NCBI RefSeq assembly: GCF_027922005.1
Contig: NZ_BSEV01000001.1
Span: 707,638 to 771,637 of the forward strand
DNA from: Streptosporangium carneum
GTDB lineage: Bacteria; Actinomycetota; Actinomycetes; Streptosporangiales; Streptosporangiaceae
Direction of reading: 5' to 3'
Length of the DNA stretch: 64,000 nucleotides
The translations under genes were made by a program, and so were the position numbers. Under the pieces are notes generated by a model. It searched no databases, had not been told where the DNA came from, and saw only the letters and a program-made list of their open reading frames with translations. The first letter of the stretch is position 1. Each line of letters begins with the position of its first letter. This document shows, piece by piece, positions 16,771 through 24,793 of this stretch.

Positions 16771-16802
16771 AACCCCGCGTCCCATCTCAGGACGCGGGGT
16801 TT
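16771..16802. terminator. Bidirectional terminator
   Basis: Perfect stem AACCCCGCGTCC / GGACGCGGGGTT, with TTTTC to the right and A-rich sequence to the left at some distance. It separates the rightward regulator pair from the leftward gene ending at 16815. Confidence 0.75.
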
Positions 16803-16814
16803 CGGTTTTCAGGG

Positions 16815-17210
16815 TCAGACCGCGCGCCGTTCGATCGCGCGCTCGGGGACGCCGGCCTCGGCCAGTCGGGCGCGACGGCGGTCCCGCAGGACGACGACAC
16901 CGAGCCGGGTGCGCTGGGCCTCCAGGAGCGTCTGGCCCTTGCGCATCAGCTCGTGCAGGGACTGCTTGCGGATGCCGAGGATGCCGGCAATGTGGTTGAT
17001 GGAGTAGTCGCCGCCCTCCTTGGCGGCCGAGGCCGCGCGGGCGATGGCGCGGAGTTTGGCCTGGCGGAGGGTCTCGGTCAGCTCGTCGATGAGGACGAGG
17101 TTCGCGGGGTCGTCGGCGGCGTGGTCCTCCAGCCGATTGAAGAACCGGGCGAGGTTGGCCGCGAGCTCGGCGGGCTCGGTGACCCGCTTGGCACGTCGGG
17201 GAGCGGTCAT
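16815..17210 (-). CDS. Helix-turn-helix protein near the element A attachment site
   Basis: 131 residues. Residues 30-70 are helical; residues 66-95 (GGDYSINHIAGILGIRKQSLHELMRKG) look like a helix-turn-helix; a basic region follows (VVLRDRRRARLAEAGVPERAIERR). It is the last gene before the repeats and tRNA fragment that end element A, a place typical for genes of integration or copy control. No integrase features are present. Function unknown. Confidence 0.6.
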   Translation of the reverse strand: MTAPRRAKRVTEPAELAANLARFFNRLEDHAADDPANLVLIDELTETLRQAKLRAIARAASAAKEGGDYSINHIAGILGIRKQSLHELMRKGQTLLEAQRTRLGVVVLRDRRRARLAEAGVPERAIERRAV

Positions 17211-17316
17211 CGGAGACCTCTTTCAGGAGAAGCTGCTGGGGCCGAACGGAGCGCCGAGTAGCGCGGGATGGTACGCGCGTTTTCCCAGTACAGAGCGCGG
17301 TTTCGTGTAGCGGCTG

Positions 17317-17340
17317 GTGTAGCAACGCGTGTAGCAACGC
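17317..17340. repeat. Tandem 12-bp direct repeat near att core
   Basis: GTGTAGCAACGC occurs twice in tandem (17317-17328 and 17329-17340), with a partial copy GTGTAGCGGCT at 17305. It lies 93 bp left of the 44-bp att core, a good position for arm-type recombinase sites of element A. Confidence 0.7.
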
Positions 17341-17343
17341 GGC

Positions 17344-17412
17344 GACGTTCACTGTCATCCGCCGACGTTCACCGAAGTCCGTGAGCTGGGAAGACGTACT
17401 TCGGTGAACGTC
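17344..17412. repeat. 15-bp inverted repeat plus extra half-site beside att core
   Basis: GACGTTCACCGAAGT (17364-17378) and ACTTCGGTGAACGTC (17398-17412) are perfect inverted copies; GACGTTCAC also occurs at 17344-17352. The right arm ends 20 bp before the att core. Candidate arm-type integrase or excisionase sites of element A. Confidence 0.75.
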
Positions 17413-17432
17413 AGCGACCCCTCTGCCTAGGG

Positions 17433-17476
17433 CTACGGATCAGAAGGTTAGGGGTTCGAGTCCTCTCGGCCGCGCA
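17433..17476 (+). repeat. att core 1: 3' half of tRNA-Arg(ACG), junction of elements A and B
   Basis: This 44-bp sequence is identical to 53770-53813. It starts in the anticodon loop (CTACGGA, anticodon ACG), continues through the anticodon 3' stem (TCAGA), variable loop, T-arm (AGGGG TTCGAGT CCTCT) and acceptor 3' strand (CGGCCGC) plus G. The DNA to its left does not pair as a tRNA 5' half, so this is a fragment left by integration, not a gene. It is the attL of element B and the attR of element A. Confidence 0.9.
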
Positions 17477-17483
17477 GCAGGTC

Positions 17484-17519
17484 AGAGGCCCTCCGGGATC
17501 ATCCTGGAGGGCCTCTTTC
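17484..17519 (+). terminator. Terminator hairpin just right of att core 1
   Basis: AGAGGCCCTCC (17484-17494) pairs with GGAGGGCCTCT (17506-17516), followed by TTTC. A similar hairpin follows core 2, so both elements carry a terminator beside the restored tRNA end. Confidence 0.75.
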
Positions 17520-17523
17520 ATGT

Positions 17524-17550
17524 CCGTACAGCAGCGCAATACAGCAAGGG
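17524..17550. repeat. Candidate integrase arm sites, left end of element B
   Basis: CCGTACAGCAGCGC followed by AATACAGCAAGG. Near-identical GTACAGCAGCGC and CGTACAGCAACGC stand at about 53660-53690, left of core 2. Their presence at both ends of element B fits P and P' arms of one recombinase. Confidence 0.55.
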
Positions 17551-17686
17551 GATCTACCGCCTCCGCCGCCGGCCCTGACGGGTGCCGGAGAGAGTTCATG
17601 AGAGCCTGCTGACGAGCCCCTGTTCTGTCTCACCCGTCTGCGAAGATCCTGAACTCCGCGTACCCGAAGTGACGGAGTCTCACGAA

Positions 17687-18307
17687 ATGAGCGATGAGCG
17701 GCCCGCAGGCGTCGACATGTACCGCCACTATCGGCGTCTTCTCAAAGACAACTGGCTGGGGGAGGCCATCTGCTGGACCGTTGTCGTCCCCAACGACGGA
17801 ATACCGCTCACGCTCGCCGAGATCGGGGAACGAGTGAGCGGCGGCACGAGCTACGAGATCCACGAGAAGGCATCCTTCGAGGACGACTACTCCGACGAGG
17901 CCGACTGGGCGATGCTGGCAGGGCAGTCCGGTTCGGTGACCGAGTTGTTCGAGTACAACGGCTGCCACGGCACCTATCCGCCCACGCTTCCACGTCTCAG
18001 TGTCGGTGCCCGGGCCTACAGCGTCTACTGGAACGTGAACGCCAACAACCGCGTTGCCTTCGCCGCCGATGGAGAACTGCTCCTGATGGTCGATGCCATG
18101 TACCCGGAGGAGTGGGCGCAAGAGCCGAATCTGACGCGCTGGCCCGAACTGGTGGCCATGGCGCCGCACTTCAAATGGAGAAACGGGAAGAGCTGGCGAG
18201 CGGCGGCGCTGGCGACGATCGAGCTGACCACAGGAGCCAGGCTGAGCCTGGACTGGTTTGACCAGGAGCGCCCCTATCTCACTTCCCAAGATCCTGTATC
18301 GGGTTGA
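17687..18307 (+). CDS. DUF6461-like protein
   Basis: 206 residues from the ATG at 17687; the frame opens earlier at 17582 but upstream residues look non-coding. Contains DNWLGEAICWTVV, a charged EDDYSDEADWAMLAGQSGSVTELFEYNGC and RAYSVYWNVNANNRVAFAADGELLL, patterns of the actinomycete DUF6461 group. No catalytic motif. It lies between the att site and the integrase of element B, a common cargo position. Function unknown. Confidence 0.65.
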   Translation: MSDERPAGVDMYRHYRRLLKDNWLGEAICWTVVVPNDGIPLTLAEIGERVSGGTSYEIHEKASFEDDYSDEADWAMLAGQSGSVTELFEYNGCHGTYPPTLPRLSVGARAYSVYWNVNANNRVAFAADGELLLMVDAMYPEEWAQEPNLTRWPELVAMAPHFKWRNGKSWRAAALATIELTTGARLSLDWFDQERPYLTSQDPVSG

Positions 18308-18349
18308 GCAGAGATGAGGCCAAATGCGATCGGAGGAGGCGCGGAAGAG

Positions 18350-18376
18350 GGCCCTCAGAGTCTTTGAGGGCCTTCT
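18350..18376. terminator. Terminator between convergent genes
   Basis: GGCCCTCA (18350-18357) pairs with TGAGGGCC (18365-18372), followed by TTCTT. It separates the rightward DUF6461-like gene from the leftward integrase. Confidence 0.75.
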
Positions 18377-18394
18377 TGCTGACTGCGGTCGTCG

Positions 18395-19624
18395 TTAACC
18401 GTTGAGGCTGGCGTTCAATCGATCGAGTGCCTTACGCGTCTCGGGCGACGGGATCTGGGTGTAGACGTCCATGGTCATCGAGATCTGCGAGTGTCGCAGG
18501 ACGCGCATCGCGACGCGGGGGTGGACGTCGAGGGCGGCCAGGAGCGAGGCGCAGGTGTGCCGGGTGTCGTGGACGCGGATCGTCGGTACGCCCGCCCGCT
18601 GGCAGTGGGCTTCGAAGGCCCGGTTGAAGTTGCGCGGTTCGATCGGTGTGCCGTTCCGTGTGGTGAAGACGAGGTCGGAGTCCTGCCACTTCTTCCCGGC
18701 GGCCTTACGGGTGTCCTCCTGGACGTGCTGACGGTGCTTGAGGGCGGTGACGCACAGGCCGAGGAGCGGCAGCGAGGTCGTCGAGTCGTCGGTCTTGGTC
18801 GTCTCCCGGTGAAGAAGCTGGCCACGGACCCGGTTGAGCTGACGGGAGATCCACAGCTGCTCGCCACCGAGGTCGACACAGTCCCAGGCCAGCCCGAGCA
18901 CCTCACCACGCCGCAGGCCCAGGACGAGGATCAGCACGTAGGCCGCGTAGAGCGGGTCGTCAATCGCCCGCAGATGTTCGAGAAACCGTCGTGCCTCGTC
19001 GACGCCCCACACCACACGCTGTCGCTTCTTCTTCGTCTTACTGGCGGCGGGCAGGGTGGTCAGCGCCGCGACGTTCTTGGAGATCAGCTCCTCCCGTACG
19101 GCGTTGCCCAGCGCGGAGCGCAGGACACGGCGGATGCTCGCGATGGTGCTCCGGGAGGGATACCCCTTGCAGCACTTCCCGACGGCGCAGCATCGTCGCT
19201 TGTTCTCCAGGCGCCGGTGGTCCTTCTTCTGGTCACAGCAGGTGCACAGGGTCGGCAGCGTGTTGAGCCAGATCTGCACGTCGCGGACCGTGAGCTTGTC
19301 GAGGCGCTTCTTCCCCAGGCTGGGGATGATGTAGAGCCGGACCAGCGGTTCGTAGGCCACGTAGGTCGTCGGCTCCCGGTTGGGCTCGATCACCTCGGCG
19401 AGCCAGCGCGTCAGGTAGGCGGCAAGGGCGGGGTGCTTGGTCGGCACCGGCCCCTTGCGCGCCAACTCGTGGAGCTTGAGCCACTTCTCGTGGGTCTCCT
19501 GACGGGTCTTGCCATAGGCCCACTTCCGGGTCCTCTTGCCCTCCGGCGTGGTGACCCAGACGTAGCCCGCCCAGCCGTCCTTGTACGGGAAGACCGACCC
19601 CTCACCGTTCGAGTGCTTTCCCAT
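18395..19624 (-). CDS. int: Tyrosine recombinase (integrase) of element B
   Basis: 409 residues from the ATG at 19624, which overlaps the stop of xis; the frame upstream of this is a shadow of repSA. N-terminal arm-binding domain (GEGSVFPYKDGWAGYVWV), SAM-like core-binding domain (about 65-200) and catalytic domain with Arg in LGLRRGEVLG, HDTRHTCAS (H-x-x-R), LRHSQ and the nucleophile Tyr in MDVYTQI. A Cys-rich insert (CTCCDQKK...RRCCAVGKCCKG) in the core-binding domain is typical of AICE integrases. It catalyses site-specific integration and excision at the tRNA-Arg core, 920 bp away. Confidence 0.95.
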   Translation of the reverse strand: MGKHSNGEGSVFPYKDGWAGYVWVTTPEGKRTRKWAYGKTRQETHEKWLKLHELARKGPVPTKHPALAAYLTRWLAEVIEPNREPTTYVAYEPLVRLYIIPSLGKKRLDKLTVRDVQIWLNTLPTLCTCCDQKKDHRRLENKRRCCAVGKCCKGYPSRSTIASIRRVLRSALGNAVREELISKNVAALTTLPAASKTKKKRQRVVWGVDEARRFLEHLRAIDDPLYAAYVLILVLGLRRGEVLGLAWDCVDLGGEQLWISRQLNRVRGQLLHRETTKTDDSTTSLPLLGLCVTALKHRQHVQEDTRKAAGKKWQDSDLVFTTRNGTPIEPRNFNRAFEAHCQRAGVPTIRVHDTRHTCASLLAALDVHPRVAMRVLRHSQISMTMDVYTQIPSPETRKALDRLNASLNG

Positions 19625-19809
19625 CAGGCCGCCTCCTCGCGAAGTCGGGTCACGTAGTCGTTCAGCGCGGACTCCGGGATACGGCGGCAGCGAACGCCGA
19701 CCACGACGGAGGCGAGCTCGCCAGATCGGATGAGGGTGTAGAGCGTCCACCGGCTGACCTTGAGCTTGGCCATCACCTCGGGCACCGTCAGCATGTCGTC
19801 GGTCTTCAT
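19624..19809 (-). CDS. xis: Excisionase / BldC-type HTH protein
   Basis: 61 residues with a MerR-type HTH: LTVPEVMAKLKVSRWTLYTLIRSGELASVVVGVRCRRIPESALNDYV. It overlaps both repSA-like and int by four and one bases, the standard repSA-xis-int order of pSAM2-type elements. Xis bends DNA at the att ends to drive excision. Confidence 0.92.
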   Translation of the reverse strand: MKTDDMLTVPEVMAKLKVSRWTLYTLIRSGELASVVVGVRCRRIPESALNDYVTRLREEAA

Positions 19810-21197
19810 CGGCCGCCTCCACCGTCCGGTGAAGCGGATGGGGGCGGGTCACCACTCAGGAGAGCGGCAAGCAGGGCATCTCCGGTGGACAGGCCCTTGC
19901 CCGCGTACTCCCAGTGAGAGATCACGAGGACGGTGTCCTCGTCGAACAGGGGCAGGCGGCCGGTGGTGATCTCGTCGGTGCGGGCGTGGTCGCGGCGTTC
20001 GTCGCGGATGGCGCCCATAGTGGTGGAGTAGTGCCGGGACCGGGTGGAGAAGTGGCCGCGGAAACCCAACATGTGGGCCCACTGGGTCAGCCGCAGGTCG
20101 GCGTACTCGTCGAGGTCGCCCAAGCGCATGCACTCGGCGATGAGGCGGCGGGGATGGTCGCGCAGGTCGAAGGCGGTCAGGTCGTCGAGGGGGTTGATGC
20201 GCCGATCGAGGGTGCCGACGCATTCGGCGGCCTTGGTGGCGTACTTGGCGATGTAGCCGGCCACCGCCTGGTCCGACAACTCCCCGTCCATGGTGATCTC
20301 GCGGACGTCGAGCTGCCGTCCCCACCGCAGGACCCGTGCAGGTTCGTCGGCGGTGGCGGGAGTGGTCACGGTGACAGCGTGAGCGGCGTGCCGTACGGCG
20401 TCGGCCAGCATTTCCGCTGTGGCCCAGGCCGGAGGCGGAGAGTCCGGCCCGTCGGGGCCGTCGAGGCGGATGACGGCGTGGAAGTGCACCATCCCGCGCC
20501 GCTGGTACTCGGCGACCTTGGCAAACGAGATCGTGCACTGGTCGCGCAGTTCCCGCAGCGTCAGGCCCGCGGTTTTGGCGACGCGGCGGCGCAGGGCGTC
20601 GGTGAAGTACTTCCACAGCTGCGGGGCCAGCGCGTTGAACAGCACGCTGCCGGTGTAGTCGTAGCAGTCCGGGCACAACGGTTCGCCCAGGCAGGACTCC
20701 TCGGCTCCGTGGCGGACGGTGCAGGACATCACCCGGCCGTGCGGGCAGGTGACGGCGTCCCGGCGGGCGTGGCAGGGCAGCGGCCTTCCGTTCTTCTCCC
20801 GCCGGGTGTGCACGGTGCCGAAGGAGGGGGCGGTGAGGGTGACGAACAGGCATGGATGAGCGGTCACCGAGGCCGGGACGCCCTTGCCGCCGACGAGCCC
20901 GGCGCGGATGAGGTGGTAGGTGTCGGCCCGGTAGACCTCGGCGCAGGTCGGGCACCGGGAGGCCCGCCGGGTCTTGCACGGCAGCCGAAGGACGCCGTCG
21001 GGTTCGGTGGCGGTGGTGTAGGAGTGCAGGAGCCGGCCGGTCGCACGGTCGACGTGCAGGACGCGACCCCGCAGGTGGATCGGCTGACGGCACCCGCCCG
21101 TCCGGTGGATCTGGAAGGCCCAGCGGGGGTAGTTGCGGTCGTTGAGACGGGTGATCATGCCTGCGATCGCGTGCGGATCAGGGTGGATTGTGGGCAA
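19806..21197 (-). CDS. RepSA-like rolling-circle replication initiator
   Basis: 463 residues. The start is a TTG at 21197 with AGGAGG nine bases upstream. Cys motifs (RASRCPTCAEVY; CPHGRVMSC; CLGEPLCPDCYDY) precede the HUH nuclease motif VHFHAVIRLDG and the tyrosine helix AGYIAKYATKAAE. The protein nicks the double-strand origin and starts rolling-circle replication of the excised circle. RepSA of pSAM2 is the founding member. It is followed by xis and int in one operon. Confidence 0.93.
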   Translation of the reverse strand: MPTIHPDPHAIAGMITRLNDRNYPRWAFQIHRTGGCRQPIHLRGRVLHVDRATGRLLHSYTTATEPDGVLRLPCKTRRASRCPTCAEVYRADTYHLIRAGLVGGKGVPASVTAHPCLFVTLTAPSFGTVHTRREKNGRPLPCHARRDAVTCPHGRVMSCTVRHGAEESCLGEPLCPDCYDYTGSVLFNALAPQLWKYFTDALRRRVAKTAGLTLRELRDQCTISFAKVAEYQRRGMVHFHAVIRLDGPDGPDSPPPAWATAEMLADAVRHAAHAVTVTTPATADEPARVLRWGRQLDVREITMDGELSDQAVAGYIAKYATKAAECVGTLDRRINPLDDLTAFDLRDHPRRLIAECMRLGDLDEYADLRLTQWAHMLGFRGHFSTRSRHYSTTMGAIRDERRDHARTDEITTGRLPLFDEDTVLVISHWEYAGKGLSTGDALLAALLSGDPPPSASPDGGGGR

Positions 21198-21295
21198 GAT
21201 GGTCTCCTCCTTTCACTCGTTCGGGTGAGGGGGGATGGCCCCCGACCTGGCAGGCGTCTTGGCGGATGTACGGCCAGGCCGGGGGCGCCGACGAC

Positions 21296-21454
21296 TCAGC
21301 AGAAGCCGAGGCCGTCGCAGTGGGTGCAGGTGGTGCCGAGGCTGTCGCTTCCGGTGCCGCCGCAGGTGCAGCACCGCCACCACCGGGACGGGATCTCAGC
21401 CGACGTCACCGGCTCGGCCGACGTCACCGGCTCCTCAGGCGGGTCAGAACTCAT
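21296..21454 (-). CDS. Very small zinc-ribbon-like protein
   Basis: 52 residues. The C-terminal half holds two CxxC-type knuckles (RCCTCGGTG...TCTHCDGLGFC) of the DnaJ zinc-finger style. Small proteins like this are a regular part of AICE backbones between spd and rep genes. Overlaps the next upstream gene. Confidence 0.65.
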   Translation of the reverse strand: MSSDPPEEPVTSAEPVTSAEIPSRWWRCCTCGGTGSDSLGTTCTHCDGLGFC

Positions 21455-21761
21455 GACGCGGCTGGGGAACGTCGGGATGGGCGGTGCTGAGGATGGCGGT
21501 CCACTCGACGTGGACGGCGCCGAAGCAGCGCGAGACCGTGTAGAGGCCCAGCGGCAGCAGCCGCGGGTCCACGGTGGTGCCGCACAGGGCGGCGATCCGG
21601 TCGATTTCGGCGCACAACTCCTCGTCGGTGCCCTGCTCGGGGTAGTAGGTGATGATCGCCGGGTCGATCGGGACAGGGACGGCGGGGTTGGCCTCCAGGA
21701 AGATGGCCAGGTCCCGCAGGCCGCCGATGAAGGCGGTACGGCGCTGGGTGTCGGTGGACAT
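21444..21761 (-). CDS. Hypothetical AICE backbone protein
   Basis: 105 residues. Contains FIGGLRDLAIFLEANPAVPVP and TVDPRLLPLGLYTVSRCFGAVHVEW. Homologous proteins of this size occur beside rep genes of actinomycete plasmids and integrative elements, without known role. Overlaps the zinc-ribbon gene. Confidence 0.65.
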   Translation of the reverse strand: MSTDTQRRTAFIGGLRDLAIFLEANPAVPVPIDPAIITYYPEQGTDEELCAEIDRIAALCGTTVDPRLLPLGLYTVSRCFGAVHVEWTAILSTAHPDVPQPRHEF

Positions 21762-21776
21762 GGTTGGTTCTCCTTC

Positions 21777-22427
21777 TCATAGGGCGTCCGGCGCGGTGCG
21801 CAGGGTGCGCAGCAGGTCGGAGGCCAGTTGGTGGGACACACCCAGACGGGCGCGCAGCGTGTCGCGGCTGATCGGCCTGCTGTGCGCGGTCTGGTATTCC
21901 TCGGCCACGCGCCGGGCGTAGTCGAGGAGCTCTGAGGACGGCCCGTCCTGTTCGGCCTCGACGGCCTGGACGGGCGCGGAAACCGAGACCGGTTCGGAGA
22001 CGATCTCCGGTACGAAGGACGAGGCTAGGGACGACTCGGGCCGGGGGCCGGTTGCTCGCCGTTCGAGCATGGAGACCGCGACGAGGAACGCCCCGGCCGG
22101 GGTCGCGGCGGTGATCCAACCCCAGGGGGACGGGTCGGCCTGGTTGAGATTGGCGGCCAGGGACAAGACAACCCCGGCGACCAAGACAAGGGTGGGCCAG
22201 GAGATCCAGCCGTTCTGGGTACGTCCGGTGTGCTTGTCGCGCTGGCGTTCCCGGGCGGCCATGACACAGGTCAGGTCGACGCACACCGCCACCGCCCAGG
22301 ACATCCACCCGGTCTGGCCGTGTTCGGCGGCGGTGTCGCGGATGTGGGTGAACGATCCGGCACCCGCGATGGCGGCCAGCGCCAGGATCGGCCCGGCGTC
22401 CAGCACCCAACGGATGAGGCGTCGCAT
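21777..22427 (-). CDS. Spd-like membrane protein with DUF2637-type N-terminus
   Basis: 216 residues. Four hydrophobic segments in the first 125 residues (GPILALAAIAGAGSFTHI; WMSWAVAVCVDLTCVMAA; WPTLVLVAGVVLSLAANL; GWITAATPAGAFLVAVSMLE) match the DUF2637 group, which is linked to intramycelial plasmid spread. The C-terminal part (YARRVAEEYQTAHSRPISRDTLRARLGVSHQLASDLLRTL) is a helix-turn-helix-like domain, so the protein may link membrane and DNA. It lies just downstream of the FtsK-like transfer gene. Confidence 0.8.
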   Translation of the reverse strand: MRRLIRWVLDAGPILALAAIAGAGSFTHIRDTAAEHGQTGWMSWAVAVCVDLTCVMAARERQRDKHTGRTQNGWISWPTLVLVAGVVLSLAANLNQADPSPWGWITAATPAGAFLVAVSMLERRATGPRPESSLASSFVPEIVSEPVSVSAPVQAVEAEQDGPSSELLDYARRVAEEYQTAHSRPISRDTLRARLGVSHQLASDLLRTLRTAPDAL

Positions 22428-22451
22428 CGTGTCCCCCTTCCTTTCAGCGGC

Positions 22452-23801
22452 TCAGGCGGTGAGGAGTTCGTCCAGGTCGGCGGGATCGAACTCGGTCGTC
22501 GGAGCATGGGCGGTGATCTCCGCCCAGGACGGGGCGAGATCGGCGTACATCCGGGCCGCGTGTTCGGCGGCCTGCTCGGAGACGTGGAAGGAGCGGGCGC
22601 GGTACCACTGGCCGTCCTGGGAGGCCACGATCGCCACCCCCGGTGTCTCCGAGGGGATCGCCCGCGCTGAGGCCAGGGCGGCCGGGTCGAGGTCGCCGAG
22701 GGTCATGGTGGCTGTCTCTGGATCGTTGACCCGGTGGCAGATCCGCCCCGAGCACTGGGCCCGCAGCGCGGTGACGCCGGGGCCGAGGTCGGAGCCGATG
22801 CGCTGGCCGCAGCAGAACAGGTAGATGCCGAACGCCCGTCCGAGCTGCGCCACCCGCAGCAGCGCCGTGGAGGTGCGGGCGATCTCGTCTTTCTCGCTCT
22901 TGTCGGCCATCAGGTACAGCTCGGCCAGCTCGTCGACCAGGACCACGACCGGCACCGGTCGTACCGCCGGGGGAAGCTGCCAGATGTTGCGGGCGCCTGC
23001 CGTCCGGCACAGGCCCATCCGCTCCAGCATGAGCGCCACCAGGTCATCGAGCAGGCCGGTGGCCTCGGTGCGGGTGGTGGCCAGCGCCGACAGCCGGGGC
23101 GTGTAGGGGGTGAACTCCACGCCGCCCTTGAGGTCGACGCCGACCAGCGCCACCGGCTGCGGCGCCAGCCCGACGAGCAGCGCGTTGGCCAGGTTCGACT
23201 TACCCGACTGCGTCGCTCCGGCGTTCAGCCAGTGCGGCACGGTGCGAAAGTCCATCACCCACGGCTTACCGGTCTCCAACCGGCCCACCGTCACCGTGAG
23301 CAGTTCCCCCGAGGGCGGCAGCTGATCGGCCCGCACGAGTGGATCTCGGATGGTGGCGGCCAGGACGACCCGTCCGGGACGCGGGGACGACACCCGGACG
23401 GCGTGCACGCCCCAGGAGTGCACCAGCCGTTCGGCGACCTCGGCGTAGTCGGCGGGGATCTGCCCCTCCAGCAGGCAGACGGTGACGCGCCAGCCGTGCC
23501 GGGTCGGCAGCGGGAACCGCATCCACGGCGTGGTGTCGACGGCGATGCGGCGGAAGCGGCGCCGTACCTTCACGGTGCCGGTGGAGATGAGCGCGCCCGG
23601 GGTGAGAGTGAAGGCCCAGCGGGCGCGCTTCTTGGTCAGCCCGCACCCCAGGGCGACCTTGCGCCAGGAGGCCCGCACGCTGAATGCGGTGAGCGGGTAG
23701 CCGGCCACCGGCCAGAACGACCGAGGGTGCAGGCGCCGCCAGGCCGTCAGCACGACCAGCGCGCAGGCCAGGACGAGCAGCGACTGCAGTAGGTCAGGCA
23801 T
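22452..23801 (-). CDS. FtsK/SpoIIIE-type conjugal DNA translocase (TraSA-like)
   Basis: 449 residues from the ATG at 23801. Two N-terminal membrane or amphipathic segments precede the motor domain. Walker A is in AGATQSGKSNLANALLVG, Walker B in VPVVVLVDELAELYL, and a late motif is in FGIYLFCCGQRIGSDLGPG. In actinomycete elements a single such hexameric motor moves double-stranded DNA from donor to recipient hyphae; no relaxase is needed. It overlaps the SCO3933-like gene upstream. The frame extends to 24290, but the region above 23801 is a shadow of the next gene. Confidence 0.93.
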   Translation of the reverse strand: MPDLLQSLLVLACALVVLTAWRRLHPRSFWPVAGYPLTAFSVRASWRKVALGCGLTKKRARWAFTLTPGALISTGTVKVRRRFRRIAVDTTPWMRFPLPTRHGWRVTVCLLEGQIPADYAEVAERLVHSWGVHAVRVSSPRPGRVVLAATIRDPLVRADQLPPSGELLTVTVGRLETGKPWVMDFRTVPHWLNAGATQSGKSNLANALLVGLAPQPVALVGVDLKGGVEFTPYTPRLSALATTRTEATGLLDDLVALMLERMGLCRTAGARNIWQLPPAVRPVPVVVLVDELAELYLMADKSEKDEIARTSTALLRVAQLGRAFGIYLFCCGQRIGSDLGPGVTALRAQCSGRICHRVNDPETATMTLGDLDPAALASARAIPSETPGVAIVASQDGQWYRARSFHVSEQAAEHAARMYADLAPSWAEITAHAPTTEFDPADLDELLTA

Positions 23802-24147
23802 CGTCGCCCCCGCCTGGTCTGCCGGAGACGGGGACGATGGAGGCGGCCTTGTAGCTGATGCCCCAGCGGGTGGTGCCGTTGCTGGGGATCTCCCAGACGT
23901 AGCCGACCATGCTGGTCGGGACGACGTCCTGGCCGGGAGCGATGGGTGGTTCTCCGGAGGTTCCGACCTTGACCAGTTCGATCCGGCCCAACTCGTCCTC
24001 GGCGAGGAGCACGGATTCGTAGACCTTGTTGCCGTCCTTGTCGGTCTTGATCTTTCCGCTGTCCTGGTCGATGACGCGAGGACGAGCGGCCTTGACGCAG
24101 GTGAAGCGAAGCCGGTGGGTGTCGACGGGGATCGGGATGTTGCGCAT
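23794..24147 (-). CDS. SCO3933-family regulatory protein
   Basis: 117 residues, AGGAGG site upstream. The pattern IPIPVDTHRLRFTCVKAARPRVIDQDSGKIKTDKDGNKVYESVLL is that of SCO3933-type proteins encoded before the FtsK-like gene of AICEs. They are analogous in place and style to Pra of pSAM2 and thought to activate replication and excision. First gene of the leftward backbone operon, divergent from GntR. Confidence 0.85.
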   Translation of the reverse strand: MRNIPIPVDTHRLRFTCVKAARPRVIDQDSGKIKTDKDGNKVYESVLLAEDELGRIELVKVGTSGEPPIAPGQDVVPTSMVGYVWEIPSNGTTRWGISYKAASIVPVSGRPGGGDDA

Positions 24148-24170
24148 GGGTGGACCTCCTTGTTCGTCTC

Positions 24171-24223
24171 GGCCAACATAGTCAACCTAGTTAGCTTGGA
24201 TGTCAACGTTCTCATGGTTGGCC
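24171..24223. promoter_or_regulatory. Divergent promoter/operator of the AICE backbone
   Basis: GGCCAAC (24171-24177) and GTTGGCC (24217-24223) frame an AT-rich segment. On the minus strand a TTGACA (24203-24208 reversed) can serve as -35 for the transfer operon. It lies between the SCO3933-like gene and the GntR gene, so the GntR protein is the likely ligand. Confidence 0.6.
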
Positions 24224-24276
24224 TGGTCGCGTGTCTGTGCTGAACTAGAGACACCCACGACCGAAGAAGAGGGCGG

Positions 24277-24609
24277 ATGGTCAAGAACACCGGGCGGCCC
24301 GGCTACCTGCAGATCGCCGACGACCTGCGCGACCAGATCCGGCGCGGCACCCTCGCGCCCGGCGAGGCGCTGCCCTCCACCGCCCAGCTCGCGACCGCCT
24401 ACGACGCCTCGCTGAGCGTGGTGAAACTCGCCGTCGGAGTACTACGGAACGAAGGGCTGGTGATCGGCCAGCAGGGCAAGGGCGTGTTCGTCCGCGAGGA
24501 CGCCGCCCCCGCCCCGCCGGCCTCCGACGAACTGGCCGAGATCCGCGCCACGCTGCGTGACCTGTCGGCCCGGCTCGAACGAGTGGAGTCGAAACTCGCC
24601 GACGAGTAG
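24277..24609 (+). CDS. GntR-type regulator of the AICE backbone
   Basis: 110 residues. The GntR winged helix (GYLQIADDLRDQIRRGTLAPGEALPSTAQLATAYDASLSVVKLAVGVLRNEGLVIGQQGKGVFV) fills residues 6-72; a short coiled-coil tail follows (LAEIRATLRDLSARLERVESKL) that may dimerise. By position it plays the part of KorSA, repressing the divergent transfer/replication operon. Confidence 0.9.
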   Translation: MVKNTGRPGYLQIADDLRDQIRRGTLAPGEALPSTAQLATAYDASLSVVKLAVGVLRNEGLVIGQQGKGVFVREDAAPAPPASDELAEIRATLRDLSARLERVESKLADE

Positions 24610-24614
24610 CGCGC

Positions 24615-24785
24615 TCATCCGCGCACGTGGCAGCCGGTGACCCGACGAGCCAGGCCCGCCGCCCGGCTCGGCGGCGCCGCACCCAGCTGCATCCGCCGGT
24701 CCTCCTGACGCATCCCGACCAGGACGACCACATAGCCGACGACAACCACCGCGCCCAGCACCAGACCGACGATCAGCGGGATCAT
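24615..24785 (-). CDS. Very small membrane protein
   Basis: 56 residues. One membrane helix (IPLIVGLVLGAVVVVGYVVVLVG) followed by a basic tail. Common filler gene in AICEs; function unknown. Convergent with GntR. Confidence 0.5.
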   Translation of the reverse strand: MIPLIVGLVLGAVVVVGYVVVLVGMRQEDRRMQLGAAPPSRAAGLARRVTGCHVRG

Positions 24786-24793
24786 GGTCGCGC

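Noticed and set aside
17433-17476. A functional tRNA-Arg gene
   Set aside because: Only the 3' half is present; the upstream bases cannot form the D-arm, the anticodon 5' stem or the acceptor strand. The same holds at 53770-53813.
19914-21782. 622-codon frame on the plus strand opposite repSA
   Set aside because: Val/Gly/Asp-rich shadow of the replication gene, without ribosome site or domain.
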